Positions 37,251-45,978 of a DNA stretch of 64,000 bases are shown one piece after another; position 1 is the first letter of the stretch; every line of letters starts with the position of its first letter. The DNA comes from Methylophilaceae bacterium (lineage in GTDB: Bacteria > Pseudomonadota > Gammaproteobacteria > Burkholderiales > Methylophilaceae). Location of the stretch: positions 434,001-498,000 of the forward strand of contig CAJPFK010000001.1 of NCBI GenBank assembly GCA_905339275.1, read 5' to 3'. A program made the translations under genes and the position numbers. The notes below the pieces were generated by a model that made no database searches, had not been told where the DNA came from, and saw only the letters and a list, made by a program, of their open reading frames with translations.

Positions 37251-38435
37251 GTGAATAAGCCTGACCTCGGATTTTCCACACGCTGCATACATGCAGGAAT
37301 CGGCAACGACCAGTTCGGTTCACCGCACACGCCGCTTTATGACACGACCACATTCAGATTTCCCGACACGGAAAAAATGGACAGGGCCATTGATGGCCGG
37401 GATCCCGGCTATTTCTATACAAGATACGGCTCAAATCCAAGTATAGCCAATATCGAGCAGAAACTTGCCAGTATCGAACAGGCGGAAGCGGCAATCGCCT
37501 TTTCTTCCGGTATGGCCGCCATTTCGGCAACGCTGGTATCGCATGGCCAGGCCGGGGTCATTTGCATCGGGGAAATATACGGCGGTACCTGGGAGCTCAT
37601 GTCGTCACAACTGAAGGAACTGGGGCGCAAGGTAGCTTTCATCGCCGCGCATGAGACGGAACAGCTTCGCGATTATTTAAGCCAAGGTTTCGGCTTGGTC
37701 TATTTTGAAACGCCCTCGAATCCATTGCTGCACATTATCGATATCGGCGATGTCTGCGAAATCGCGCATGCGTATGGGGCGCTGGTTGCCGTCGATAGCA
37801 CATTTGCCACGCCGGTGAACCAGCAGACGCTGTCATTGGGTGCGGATATTGTGATTCACAGCGCTACAAAATACCTGGGCGGCCATAGCGACCTGACAGG
37901 CGGCGTTGTAGCCGGCAAAACAGACGTTATGCTGCCGGTCAAATTCTGGAGAAAAAACCTGGGCCAGATCATGGCGCCGGAAGTTGCGCATTTGCTGGCA
38001 AGAAGCCTGGCGACCCTGGAACTGAGAGTTAAGCAGCAGAATTCAAGCGCATTGAGAATCGCCCTGTCGTTGCAAAAACACCCGGGTATTGAAAGGGTTT
38101 ACTACCCCGGGCTGGAGGATCATCCCGGGCATGACATTGCAAGGAAGCAAATGCGCGGATTCGGCGGGATGCTGTCCATTGTATTGAAAGCACGTTCCCG
38201 GCCCCCGGCGAGCTTTGTCGATGCCCTGAATTTATTTTCCCTGGCAGCCAGCCTTGGCGGTATTGAAAGCCTGGTCTGCCAGCCGACCCTGACCTCGCAC
38301 CGGGATCTGTCGCCGGAAATGCGGGCGAGCAAGGGCATTACGGATAATCTGGTACGGATATCGATCGGACTGGAAGATCCGGAAGATCTCGAAGGCGATC
38401 TGTTCCAGGCGCTAGAATCATTGGCAGGCAAGTAA
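37251..38435 (+). CDS. PLP-dependent trans-sulfuration enzyme (Cys/Met metabolism family)
   Basis: This 394-residue enzyme of the cystathionine gamma-synthase / O-acylhomoserine sulfhydrylase / methionine gamma-lyase family has YFYTRYGSNPS near the active site, AIAFSSGMAAISATL for the phosphate, and HSATKYLGGHSD with the PLP lysine at residue 207. GTG 37251 is the start used. Sequence alone does not separate the family members. It stands alone, with 159 bases before it and the convergent nsrR after it. Confidence 0.85.
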   Translation: MNKPDLGFSTRCIHAGIGNDQFGSPHTPLYDTTTFRFPDTEKMDRAIDGRDPGYFYTRYGSNPSIANIEQKLASIEQAEAAIAFSSGMAAISATLVSHGQAGVICIGEIYGGTWELMSSQLKELGRKVAFIAAHETEQLRDYLSQGFGLVYFETPSNPLLHIIDIGDVCEIAHAYGALVAVDSTFATPVNQQTLSLGADIVIHSATKYLGGHSDLTGGVVAGKTDVMLPVKFWRKNLGQIMAPEVAHLLARSLATLELRVKQQNSSALRIALSLQKHPGIERVYYPGLEDHPGHDIARKQMRGFGGMLSIVLKARSRPPASFVDALNLFSLAASLGGIESLVCQPTLTSHRDLSPEMRASKGITDNLVRISIGLEDPEDLEGDLFQALESLAGK

Positions 38436-38541
38436 AAATGCGCTGCCTTCGGTAAGTTACTGATCGGGGGCAGTCGCAGGCCGTAACTGAACATTCTTAA
38501 TATTCTTGTAAGCAAGTCTCCACATGGCTCCCATATGGCAG

Positions 38542-39000
38542 CTATTCCTTAACCGATGCCTGCGCTGTTTTCGAATGCATGAAAATAAGGGCCAGAGGCT
38601 CGTTCTGCTGAAGAAGATCTGCAAGCGTATATTTGCCTAGCACAGCGTACATTGCGCTCTGGGTTTCCCGCAGGATGGCCTGCAATCTGCACGCTTGCTG
38701 TATACAGCAAGTGCTTTGGCCATCCAGGCATTCCAGCAGGCTGACATTGCCTTCAGTCTGGCGCACCAGGTCGCCAAGGTTGATGCTTGCAGCGTCACGC
38801 GCCAGCCTCAGGCCACCACCTTTACCGCGAACTGTTTCCACATAACCGCCTTGCCCGAGTTGATAAACCACTTTCATTACGTGGCTCTCGGATATTCCAT
38901 AGGTTTTGGCAATGCTCGATATGGTCACGAGCTGCCCTTGCTGCAGGCCAAGATATATCAGCGTGCGCATGGTGTAGTCGGTAAAGGTTAACAGGTGCAT
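38542..39000 (-). CDS. nsrR: NsrR, NO-sensing Rrf2-family repressor
   Basis: This 152-residue Rrf2 protein has an N-terminal winged helix (TISSIAKTYGISESHVMKVV) and the cluster-binding cysteines in ECLDGQSTCCIQQACRL, spaced as in NsrR, which holds an NO-reactive [Fe-S] cluster. GGGG precedes the ATG. Two copies of an NsrR-box-like sequence lie between it and the divergent NO-reductase cluster, consistent with auto-repression and control of that cluster. Confidence 0.9.
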   Translation of the reverse strand: MHLLTFTDYTMRTLIYLGLQQGQLVTISSIAKTYGISESHVMKVVYQLGQGGYVETVRGKGGGLRLARDAASINLGDLVRQTEGNVSLLECLDGQSTCCIQQACRLQAILRETQSAMYAVLGKYTLADLLQQNEPLALIFMHSKTAQASVKE

Positions 39001-39011
39001 ATTTCCCCAAG

Positions 39012-39086
39012 TAAAGAACTATTTTTAATATTGCTTATAGGTTCCCGGCATGTTACATTAAAGAACTATTTTTAATAATTCTTTAA
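39012..39086. promoter_or_regulatory. Paired NsrR-type operators
   Basis: The 19-base sequence TAAAGAACTATTTTTAATA occurs exactly at 39012-39030 and 39059-39077. The second copy extends into AAGAACTATTT-T-TAATAATTCTT (39061-39083), an 11-1-11 inverted repeat like the E. coli NsrR box. The first lies 12 bases upstream of nsrR and the second faces the NO-reductase cluster. Confidence 0.78.
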
Positions 39087-39215
39087 TGGGCCGGGAAAAA
39101 CAGCCGGCAAATTGAGAGCAAAAGTCAATGGACGCATACCGATTCCAGATTAGCACATTTATCCCGGGCGTTTCATTTTGAGCCGTATGAATGGCAAGCC
39201 GGGAGAATGCACGCG

Positions 39216-39605
39216 ATGAGTGTCCAGATAATCAGCGCCGCGTCCCAGATGCGGGCTGCGCAACTGTTTAACATGCTGTCGATCGCAGCCATAACGCTTA
39301 TGCCGGCTTTTCCGATTCTACTATTGTGGATTGCCGGGTCCATCCTGGTCTATTCCGCATCCGTCTGTCATCCCAATCCTGTCGTAAGGGAATACGTCAA
39401 GGTTGGCGGCTACCGTTTTTACGGGCTGGTGGGTTCGTTGCTCGTCGTGTTGGTTTATGCCAATGAGCTTAAAAAAATGTTTGGCGGGGCGGTCCAGATG
39501 TGGCTGGCGATCTGGCTCGTCAGTTTTCTGATTGTCGTGCCATTGGGCCTTCGGGATATATGGCGTGCAGCCAGGGAAGAGTGGCGCGATATGCGGGTGG
39601 AGTGA
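39216..39605 (+). CDS. Small membrane protein heading the NO-reductase cluster
   Basis: This 129-residue protein has about three membrane helices (about 18-38, 62-82 and 90-110) and an arginine-rich C-terminus. GGGAG lies 10 bases before ATG 39216 and only 1 base before ATG 39207, so 39216 is preferred. It precedes the oxidase-like subunit II gene by 68 bases. No family recognised. It may be an accessory or assembly subunit of the NO reductase. Confidence 0.65.
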   Translation: MSVQIISAASQMRAAQLFNMLSIAAITLMPAFPILLLWIAGSILVYSASVCHPNPVVREYVKVGGYRFYGLVGSLLVVLVYANELKKMFGGAVQMWLAIWLVSFLIVVPLGLRDIWRAAREEWRDMRVE

Positions 39606-39673
39606 CCGACACTGTTATCGGCGTGCGGGGACGTTTTCCCCTGATTCATAAATTGTATTGATAAGGAATCGCG

Positions 39674-40210
39674 ATGCTTCAAAACCTTGCCTGGGCTGTC
39701 TCGCTCATATTGATCGCCATCCTGGCTGGCGTGTTTGTCCGGGTCATCAGGACCAGCCATTTAACGGATGCGGGGCCTGATGCCGGGAAATCATCCGCCA
39801 GATGGCGGAGCCGGATATTCTGGACGCTGGCAGTGCTTTTTGTACCGGTCATCGCCTACAGCTTTACCTACCTGCCCTATGTCCCGGCCAATGACGCCGG
39901 CAATGACGCCATCCTGGTTGAGGCTACCGGTTACCAGTGGCGATGGGAGTTATCGCGCGAGACGATTCCCGTCAACAGGGTGATCGAGTTTCGCGTGACG
40001 TCAGCGGATGTCAATCATGGATTCGGTATCTACGACGACAAGCTGCGATTGCATACGCAGACCCAGGCCATGCCCGGCGTAACAAACAGGTTGCGCCATA
40101 CCTTCAACGTGCCGGGTACCTACAAAATCCTGTGCATGGAATATTGCGGGATGGTCCACCACAACATGATGACTGAAATACAGGTTGTCGCAGAACAGCA
40201 TGATGACTAA
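39674..40210 (+). CDS. CuA-type subunit II of a haem-copper NO reductase (sNOR-like)
   Basis: This 178-residue protein has two N-terminal membrane helices and a periplasmic CuA cupredoxin domain with ligands in DVNHGF and CMEYCGMVHHNM. It receives electrons from cytochrome c. Order here (subunit II, subunit I, SCO1, membrane orf) matches the norSY-senC-orf1 cluster of ammonia oxidisers, which encodes a stand-alone NO reductase. AAGGAA precedes the ATG. An oxygen-reducing oxidase is the alternative, but the NsrR control and missing oxidase motifs argue for NO. Confidence 0.8.
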   Translation: MLQNLAWAVSLILIAILAGVFVRVIRTSHLTDAGPDAGKSSARWRSRIFWTLAVLFVPVIAYSFTYLPYVPANDAGNDAILVEATGYQWRWELSRETIPVNRVIEFRVTSADVNHGFGIYDDKLRLHTQTQAMPGVTNRLRHTFNVPGTYKILCMEYCGMVHHNMMTEIQVVAEQHDD

Positions 40211-40220
40211 GGGAAGAAAC

Positions 40221-41654
40221 ATGGAAGACTCAATAATCAAAGCCCGCGGCGTAGTAAAGATTTATGCAGGGCTGGCGGGGATAGTGCTTTTGCTGATGAT
40301 GTCGCTTGGCGTATTGATGCGTCTGGCCCAGGGGCAATTGATAGGCATCGGGCCGGATATTTTCTACCAGATACTGACGGCCCATGGTATCGGAATGGTG
40401 GCGATCGCGAGCCTGGGCGGGGCTGCCGTCATGTGGCACTTTCTCGGAAAATATGTGAGGTTGCATGACGGCATGGCCATTGCCAATCTGGCCCTGTTCC
40501 TGCTCGGCGTGGTGTTCGTGCTGGGCAGCATATTCGTTGGAGGATTTGCTGCAGCCTGGACTTTCCTCTATCCGCTGCCATCGCATTCGATGGGGATGTG
40601 GAGCCATCATGCGGCGGCGGCCTACCTGGTTGGGGTACTGCTGGTGGGCGTGGGATTCCTGCTGTTTTACCTTGAGGCAGCACGGGCCATCATCAACGGC
40701 TACGGCAGCTTTTCGCATGCGCTCGGCTGGCGTTTCCTGCGCACAGGAAACGTGTCGGATGCCCCGCCGCCCGCCGTGATTGCCAGCAGCGTGGTGACCA
40801 TTATCAATATCATCTCCATTCTTATCGGGGCATGCATCCTGGTCATGATGCTGGTCAATCTTTATGTGCCGGAGTTTCGCATCAACCCGTTGCTGGCCAA
40901 GAACCTGATTTACCTGTTCGGGCATGTCTTCATCAATGCCACCATCTACATGGCGGTCATTGCCGTTTACGAGATCCTGCCGCAATACACCGGCCGCCCA
41001 TGGAAGGTGTATAAACCGTTTGTCTGGTCGTGGAGCGCAACCTGCCTGATGGTGCTTGCCGTTTACCCGCACCACCTCCTGATGGACTTTGCGCAGCCGC
41101 TCTGGGCGCACGTTCTCGGGCAAATCGTATCGTATACCAGCAGCTTGCCCGTTCTGGCGGTCACGCTGACGGGAACGCTCGCCGGCATCTACCGCAGTAA
41201 AATAAAATGGGACCTGACTTCCAGTTTGCTGGTGCTGTCCATTTTCGGCTGGAGCGCCGGGGTGATTCCGGCCGTCATTGACGGCACCATTGCCGTCAAT
41301 ACCGTGATGCACAATACGCTGTGGGTGCCGGGACACTTTCACCTGTATCTGCTCGTGGGTTGCGTGAGCATGATTTTTGCGTTTCTCAACTGGGTTTCAA
41401 GAAGCGGGCAGCCAGCACAGTTCGGCGGGTTTGAGAAAAACGTGCTGTGGCTGTTCATCGCAGGCTCGATGGGCTTTGTCATGATGTTTCTTGCATCAGG
41501 CCATGCCAGCATTCCGCGGCGCTGGGCTGTGCATTTCCAGGAGTGGGTAAGATATGACCAGGTTGCCGCCGTATTTGCCCTGATCGTCCTGATAAGTGCG
41601 GCCACGATCGTCTTGCGCGCGCTGGCCAGGCTGTCTGCGGCAGGGCGCCGTTGA
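40221..41654 (+). CDS. Haem-copper catalytic subunit I, sNOR-like NO reductase
   Basis: This 477-residue subunit has about 12 membrane helices with all haem and CuB histidines: AHGIGM, GHVFINAT, YPHHLLM and NTLWVPGHFHLYL. Oxygen reductases carry GHPEVY with a cross-linked Tyr; here that segment reads GHVFIN, so the Tyr is absent at the usual place. With NsrR and the SCO1 partner this indicates NO reduction to N2O. A TTG at 40185 gives a longer frame, but AAGGGAAG before ATG 40221 supports the shorter one. Confidence 0.82.
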   Translation: MEDSIIKARGVVKIYAGLAGIVLLLMMSLGVLMRLAQGQLIGIGPDIFYQILTAHGIGMVAIASLGGAAVMWHFLGKYVRLHDGMAIANLALFLLGVVFVLGSIFVGGFAAAWTFLYPLPSHSMGMWSHHAAAAYLVGVLLVGVGFLLFYLEAARAIINGYGSFSHALGWRFLRTGNVSDAPPPAVIASSVVTIINIISILIGACILVMMLVNLYVPEFRINPLLAKNLIYLFGHVFINATIYMAVIAVYEILPQYTGRPWKVYKPFVWSWSATCLMVLAVYPHHLLMDFAQPLWAHVLGQIVSYTSSLPVLAVTLTGTLAGIYRSKIKWDLTSSLLVLSIFGWSAGVIPAVIDGTIAVNTVMHNTLWVPGHFHLYLLVGCVSMIFAFLNWVSRSGQPAQFGGFEKNVLWLFIAGSMGFVMMFLASGHASIPRRWAVHFQEWVRYDQVAAVFALIVLISAATIVLRALARLSAAGRR

Positions 41655-42283
41655 AGACAGCGGTTGCATCTGCCCTGGTGCTGGTCCTGGCGTACCTCGC
41701 GGTTGCAGGCCTGACGGAAAATTTCCAGGCATTCACCAGGGAGCAGGCGCGGCGGCTGATCGTGTCGCAAACCACGCCCTTGCTGCCTGATACGATCATG
41801 CTGGACCAGCATGGGGTCGAGCATGCCCTGCGCGACTGGGTGATTGCAGGAAAACGGCTGCTGGTTATCGATTTTATTTACACCCGGTGCAATACCGTCT
41901 GCCTGAGCCTGGGAAACGAGTTCCAGCAGCTCCAGGAATTCATCGGCTCGCGCAACCTGCAGGCGCGTGTCGCCTTGCTTTCCATCAGTTTCGATCCCGC
42001 GCATGACACGCCGGAAGCCCTGGCAAGTTATGCCGCGCGATTAAAAGCCGATGAACGTATTTGGCGCTTTGCCACGGTCAAGAACAGGAACGACCTTGAC
42101 GGGTTGTTGCGGTTTTTCATGGTTACCGCGATATCAGACGAATTGGGCGGATATCAGCATAATGCGGCGCTGCTTGGCGTCAGTCCCGAAGGCAGGCTGC
42201 AAGGTATCGAGGATAGCGGCTCCGGCCGCCAACAGGAAATATTGAATCTATGGCTGGCAGCCTCATTTCCCCCAGGTTACTGA
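41651..42283 (+). CDS. SCO1/SenC copper-assembly protein
   Basis: This 210-residue, N-terminally anchored thioredoxin-fold protein has the copper motif CNTVC in FIYTRCNTVC and a later histidine in GGYQHNAALLGV. It delivers copper to the CuA site of the reductase. It starts at TTG, which overlaps the previous stop (TTGA), so it is coupled to subunit I. It corresponds to senC of norSY-senC-orf1 clusters. Confidence 0.87.
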   Translation: MKTAVASALVLVLAYLAVAGLTENFQAFTREQARRLIVSQTTPLLPDTIMLDQHGVEHALRDWVIAGKRLLVIDFIYTRCNTVCLSLGNEFQQLQEFIGSRNLQARVALLSISFDPAHDTPEALASYAARLKADERIWRFATVKNRNDLDGLLRFFMVTAISDELGGYQHNAALLGVSPEGRLQGIEDSGSGRQQEILNLWLAASFPPGY

Positions 42284-42882
42284 GCGGCAAATATGCTGCC
42301 GTGCCGGGCGGAATCATTGTCGCGCTGCTTGCGCTGCCTCCCTTACGGCAGGTATTGGAAGCCAATATGCTGTTGCACATGCTGGTGCAGTTCCCGTTGC
42401 TGGCCGGCGCCGGTATTTTGATCGGCAGTGCTTTACCCGGCGGCTTCAGGAGCCGTCTGATGGCCTGGAATCATTCCGGCATATCGGGCCTGCTGCTGGC
42501 CGCATGCATTACGACTTTCTGGATGATTCCGCGTGCGCTGGATGAAGCGCTGACCCAGCCCTGGATCGAGGCATTGAAATTTTTTTCCTTGACCCTGGGA
42601 GTGGGGACGGCGCTCGCCGTTTCCTGGCGAGCCGCAGGGTTCCTGATTCAAGGGTTTTTCATAGGGAACCTTTTGCCCATGATGGCCGTGGCGGGCTGGC
42701 TATATGTCGAATCCCCCGTGCGGCTATGCAATTCCTATTTGGTCAGCCAGCAGGAAATGACCGGAACGGCGCTGATCCTGATATCCATAGGCGCAGCCAT
42801 TGTATGGCTGGCAAGCTTTTTCATGCAATCCGGTCCTGGCGATAAATGCCTGTTGGCGGATTGCAGCATCAAAAACATTTAA
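42250..42882 (+). CDS. Integral membrane protein (orf1 of sNOR-type cluster)
   Basis: This 210-residue protein has about six hydrophobic helices and a short Cys-containing tail (CLLADCSIKNI). It overlaps the SCO1 gene by 34 bases. Position matches the conserved membrane orf1 downstream of senC in sNOR clusters. A role in copper or haem insertion, similar to CtaG-type proteins, is possible but not shown by motifs: HSGISGLLLA and MIPRALDEAL are the best-defined segments. Confidence 0.75.
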   Translation: MAGSLISPRLLSGKYAAVPGGIIVALLALPPLRQVLEANMLLHMLVQFPLLAGAGILIGSALPGGFRSRLMAWNHSGISGLLLAACITTFWMIPRALDEALTQPWIEALKFFSLTLGVGTALAVSWRAAGFLIQGFFIGNLLPMMAVAGWLYVESPVRLCNSYLVSQQEMTGTALILISIGAAIVWLASFFMQSGPGDKCLLADCSIKNI

Positions 42883-42895
42883 CTGGATAGTTGTT

Positions 42896-43618
42896 ATGAA
42901 GATCAATAAGTTTCTCAGTTCAATTACCGCCAGCTACCGGCAGACGCATGTGCCCGTCAGGGAAAAAATAGCTTCATCCGCCACGGCATTTTTCGGGATT
43001 CTGCTGCTGGTCGTTGCGGCACATTTCGTTTCCAGTGAATTGACATTATCCCTGCCGGTGCTGGCCTCCATGGGCGCATCCGCATTCCTGCTTTTTGTCG
43101 TTCCGCATAGCCCCATGGCACAGCCATGGCCCATGGTCGGCGGGCATCTTCTGGCATCTGTCGTCGGAATATTTTGTGCGCAAACCATTCCTGAACCGTC
43201 CATCGCCACTGCATCAGCCGTGGCGATTTCAATCTTCAGCATGTATTGGCTGCACTGCCTGCATCCCCCAAGCGCAGCAACGGCGATGATTGCAGTTCTG
43301 GGCGGGCCGGAAGTGCATGAGATGGGTTGGCGCTTCTGTTATGAAGTGGTGGCAATCAATGCGGGGGTCATACTGTTGCTGGCTTTTGTGCTGAACAATC
43401 TGGTTGCGGGGCGGCGTTACCCGCTTTTCCACTCGCATCACCCTCATCATGCCCAGTTCATCAAGGAAGACCACAAGCCTTTCGCGGAATTGAATGAAGA
43501 GGATTTCGATTGGGCGCTTGGAAAAATGGACGGGGTCATCGATATCAGCCAGGAGGACCTGGTGGACCTTTACGAATTTGCGGTTGAACACGCACAGGCC
43601 CGGTTAAAGGCTTCTTGA
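42896..43618 (+). CDS. HPP-family membrane protein
   Basis: This 240-residue protein has four or five membrane helices and the defining HPP motif in CLHPPSAATAMIAVLGG. A histidine-rich loop (HSHHPHHAQ) and an acidic C-terminus follow. HPP proteins are implicated in nitrite transport in some organisms. It begins 13 bases after orf1, so it belongs to the same transcript and may export or import nitrite linked to NO metabolism. The frame is open upstream, but ATG 42896 is the sensible start. Confidence 0.82.
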   Translation: MKINKFLSSITASYRQTHVPVREKIASSATAFFGILLLVVAAHFVSSELTLSLPVLASMGASAFLLFVVPHSPMAQPWPMVGGHLLASVVGIFCAQTIPEPSIATASAVAISIFSMYWLHCLHPPSAATAMIAVLGGPEVHEMGWRFCYEVVAINAGVILLLAFVLNNLVAGRRYPLFHSHHPHHAQFIKEDHKPFAELNEEDFDWALGKMDGVIDISQEDLVDLYEFAVEHAQARLKAS

Positions 43619-43706
43619 CGGATGCCGGGTTTCGGACAAGCAACTGTTTGTTGATGATTGGGTGATTTCTCAGGCGCGTTTTCCAAGTTCGGGTCAAGGG
43701 GATCGA

Positions 43707-44408
43707 ATGATGAGTAAAGAGCAAATTTCCAGCATACTTTCCGGTTTTTATATATTCAGTGAATTGACCGATGACCGGCTGGAGCGGGTTGCGGAGAACT
43801 GCCAATTGCAGGAGGTTGCCAAGGGGGAAACCGTAATTGGGCGCGGCGACTTTTCCCGTGGTTTATACATACTGGTTCAAGGCCAGCTAAAGCTTGCGGT
43901 TACTTCCGCCTATGGTGGTGAAAAAGTAATAAGCATTATTTCGCCAGGAGACAGCTTTGGCGAGGCGGTATTGTTTCTGGAAAGAAAATTTCCGGTTTGC
44001 GCTGAGGCCACTGCCGATGCGCAGGTACTGGTCGTGCCGAAGGACGTAATCTTCAGCCTGCTTGAAAACGACGCATCAGTCGCGCGAAAGATGCTCACAG
44101 GATTGTCAGCGCTGAATCATCAATTGATCAGTAATATTGAAGTGCTCTCCTTGCAATCATGTACGCAGAGATTTATTGGATACCTGCTCCAGATCAGTGC
44201 GGATGCATCCGGCGCGGCAAATCTCAAGCTGCCTACAAGTAAACGCATACTGGCCTCATTGCTCAATTCGTCGCCTGAAACGCTTTCCCGGACGATCAGC
44301 AAATTGCGGATGGCAGGACTGATCAGGATCAAGGGAAAAAACGTCACGATCATGGATGCCGCCAGGCTTCGAAAGTTTGGCCATTCAGCCATTGCCAGCC
44401 GGTCTTGA
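43707..44408 (+). CDS. Crp/Fnr-family transcriptional regulator
   Basis: This 233-residue regulator has a cyclic-nucleotide-like sensor domain (GDFSRGLYILVQGQLKLA, DSFGEAVLFLE) and a C-terminal winged helix (SPETLSRTISKLRMAGLI). It lacks the N-terminal cysteine cluster of FNR, so it is more like DNR/NnrR types, some of which sense NO through haem. AAGGGG precedes two adjacent ATGs (43707, 43710). Its place after the NO-reductase cluster suggests a nitrogen-oxide signal; that is inference. Confidence 0.85.
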   Translation: MMSKEQISSILSGFYIFSELTDDRLERVAENCQLQEVAKGETVIGRGDFSRGLYILVQGQLKLAVTSAYGGEKVISIISPGDSFGEAVLFLERKFPVCAEATADAQVLVVPKDVIFSLLENDASVARKMLTGLSALNHQLISNIEVLSLQSCTQRFIGYLLQISADASGAANLKLPTSKRILASLLNSSPETLSRTISKLRMAGLIRIKGKNVTIMDAARLRKFGHSAIASRS

Positions 44409-44455
44409 TAAAGATCGTTAACCATGGATCGGCAGCCATCACAGGGATGTTCAGT

Positions 44456-44572
44456 TCAGTTTTCGTAATTCCTGACGAATATCCGCGCGCTGATCAGGCA
44501 GGCCAGGCTGGCGCCGCCGATCACCAGAATTGCCAGTATATCCGCCCCGGCATAGCCCCAGAACTCACTCAT
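44456..44572 (-). CDS. 38-aa single-span membrane peptide
   Basis: The ATG (44572-44570) overlaps the stop of the upstream 98-residue gene as ATGA. The product has one helix (ADILAILVIGGASLACLISA) and a short charged tail. It is the last gene of a minus-strand operon with an EamA transporter, so it may be a small transporter-associated peptide. No family recognised; the overlap is the main support that it is real. Confidence 0.6.
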   Translation of the reverse strand: MSEFWGYAGADILAILVIGGASLACLISARIFVRNYEN

Positions 44573-44865
44573 TTCCTGCTCCCTCGCGGTAGTAATCCCG
44601 TGTCCAGCATTCTCGACCTGCCGAAATCGGATAACTGGTAGCGGAAGAAGAGCCTCGATTTGCCTTCGGAGGCTTCCAGCTTTTCTTCAATTCTTGTGAT
44701 CAGTCCTGCGGCTGACAGTTCATCCAGCGCTACCCGCAAGTTGTTTTCCCAGTATTGGCCAGCCAGGCCGTATTCGGAAAGTGTCTTGGCGATCAGGTCC
44801 TGGTCCCAGATACTCGTTACCCTGCTTAGTTCAACCAGCAGGAACCCTTTCTGATGCAGTTTCAT
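44569..44865 (-). CDS. 98-aa winged-helix-like protein
   Basis: The start ATG overlaps the transporter stop (ATGA). The sequence WDQDLIAKTLSEYGL, then LRVALDELSAAGLITRIEE, then a basic hairpin and YQLSDFGRSRML, reads as a winged-helix fold similar to small PadR or MarR-like domains. It could be a local regulator or a cytoplasmic partner of the transporter. No specific family recognised. Confidence 0.68.
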   Translation of the reverse strand: MKLHQKGFLLVELSRVTSIWDQDLIAKTLSEYGLAGQYWENNLRVALDELSAAGLITRIEEKLEASEGKSRLFFRYQLSDFGRSRMLDTGLLPRGSRK

Positions 44866-45944
44866 GGATGCTCTCCGGATGCATAGGTCTCGCGCAACTG
44901 CGCCACCGACTCCGCCGGTTCGCTGAACATGACAAAACTGCCCAGGACCGTGATGACCAGGCCTGCCACGAAATACCACGCCGGCAATTGCAGTGTGAAT
45001 GCCGCGATGAAAATCAGCGCGAATACTGCATACAGGTTGCCGATCGCCTCGCCGCGGCCAACGCCGATCAGGCTGAAGCTCTTGTAAAATGCGGTGTAAC
45101 AGTAGGCATGGCAGGCGGCGGCAAGCAGTATCCACAACATGGCTTTACCGTGCGTCAGCGTGCCGATAATCAGGTCCCTGATGGGGAGGTCGGTGAACAG
45201 GCTGAGCAAAGGCAATATCAGCAAACCCCAGAATAATACTTCGAAGCTGAACCGGCAGTGGATACCGACATCCGGGTCCGACACATCCATGGCGCGCGCT
45301 GCCACCGCGCCCTCGGTACCCCAGCCTATGGCCGACATGATGCCGCCCAGATAACCCAGCCATGCGTGGTTGCTGGAGATATCCATTTCGCCGAAGAGGC
45401 CGGGACCATAGATCACGATCCCTCCAAAGATGATGATGGACATGCCGACGGCCGCACGCCGGGAGATTTTTTCCTTGTACCAGAGCCGCGCGATCACGGC
45501 GCCTATCACCGGATAGAATAGCGAGGTGACGGCTGCGAATACCGGGCCGACAAAGCCCATGGCCATGTAGGAGCCGAATATCGCCATGGGCCCGCCGCAG
45601 AGGGAGGCCAGGGCATACCACTTGGAAATCCTGCGGAAGCGGACGATGGTACGGCCATAATCCCTGATCTTGCCCAGAACCCCGTTCCACAGCAGCAGGA
45701 ACAGGAACACGGTGATGGCGTGTATCCATGTCATCACCGCGGTTGCGGCGAGTCTCAGGGATTGCTGGTCGGCAGGGATGTCTGCATAGGGATACTCAAA
45801 CCATAGCGCGGTGCCCGGCACATACCATGCTCCCCAGAGAATGGCTGTCCATAATGCCCACATGAATCCCCAGCGCTGGTTCCGGGCGTAATGCCCGTGC
45901 AGCGCCTGCGACAGTGTGACGCTGCCTGCCTTGTTGCCAACCAT
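44862..45944 (-). CDS. EamA/DMT-family transporter
   Basis: This 360-residue protein has about ten membrane helices in two EamA-like halves; landmarks are WTAILWGAWYVPGTALWFEY at the start and GPVFAAVTSLFYPVIGAVIARL in the middle, read as two adjoining pieces. An upstream TTG (46010) would overlap the haemoglobin gene; ATG 45944 is preferred. It is co-transcribed with the truncated haemoglobin (34-base gap) behind a 7-2-7 operator, so an amine-related substrate or efflux role is plausible. Substrate unknown. Confidence 0.78.
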   Translation of the reverse strand: MVGNKAGSVTLSQALHGHYARNQRWGFMWALWTAILWGAWYVPGTALWFEYPYADIPADQQSLRLAATAVMTWIHAITVFLFLLLWNGVLGKIRDYGRTIVRFRRISKWYALASLCGGPMAIFGSYMAMGFVGPVFAAVTSLFYPVIGAVIARLWYKEKISRRAAVGMSIIIFGGIVIYGPGLFGEMDISSNHAWLGYLGGIMSAIGWGTEGAVAARAMDVSDPDVGIHCRFSFEVLFWGLLILPLLSLFTDLPIRDLIIGTLTHGKAMLWILLAAACHAYCYTAFYKSFSLIGVGRGEAIGNLYAVFALIFIAAFTLQLPAWYFVAGLVITVLGSFVMFSEPAESVAQLRETYASGEHP

Positions 45945-45978
45945 GGAGCCTGCTTTCTTATTGTTTGAAGGGTTGCCG

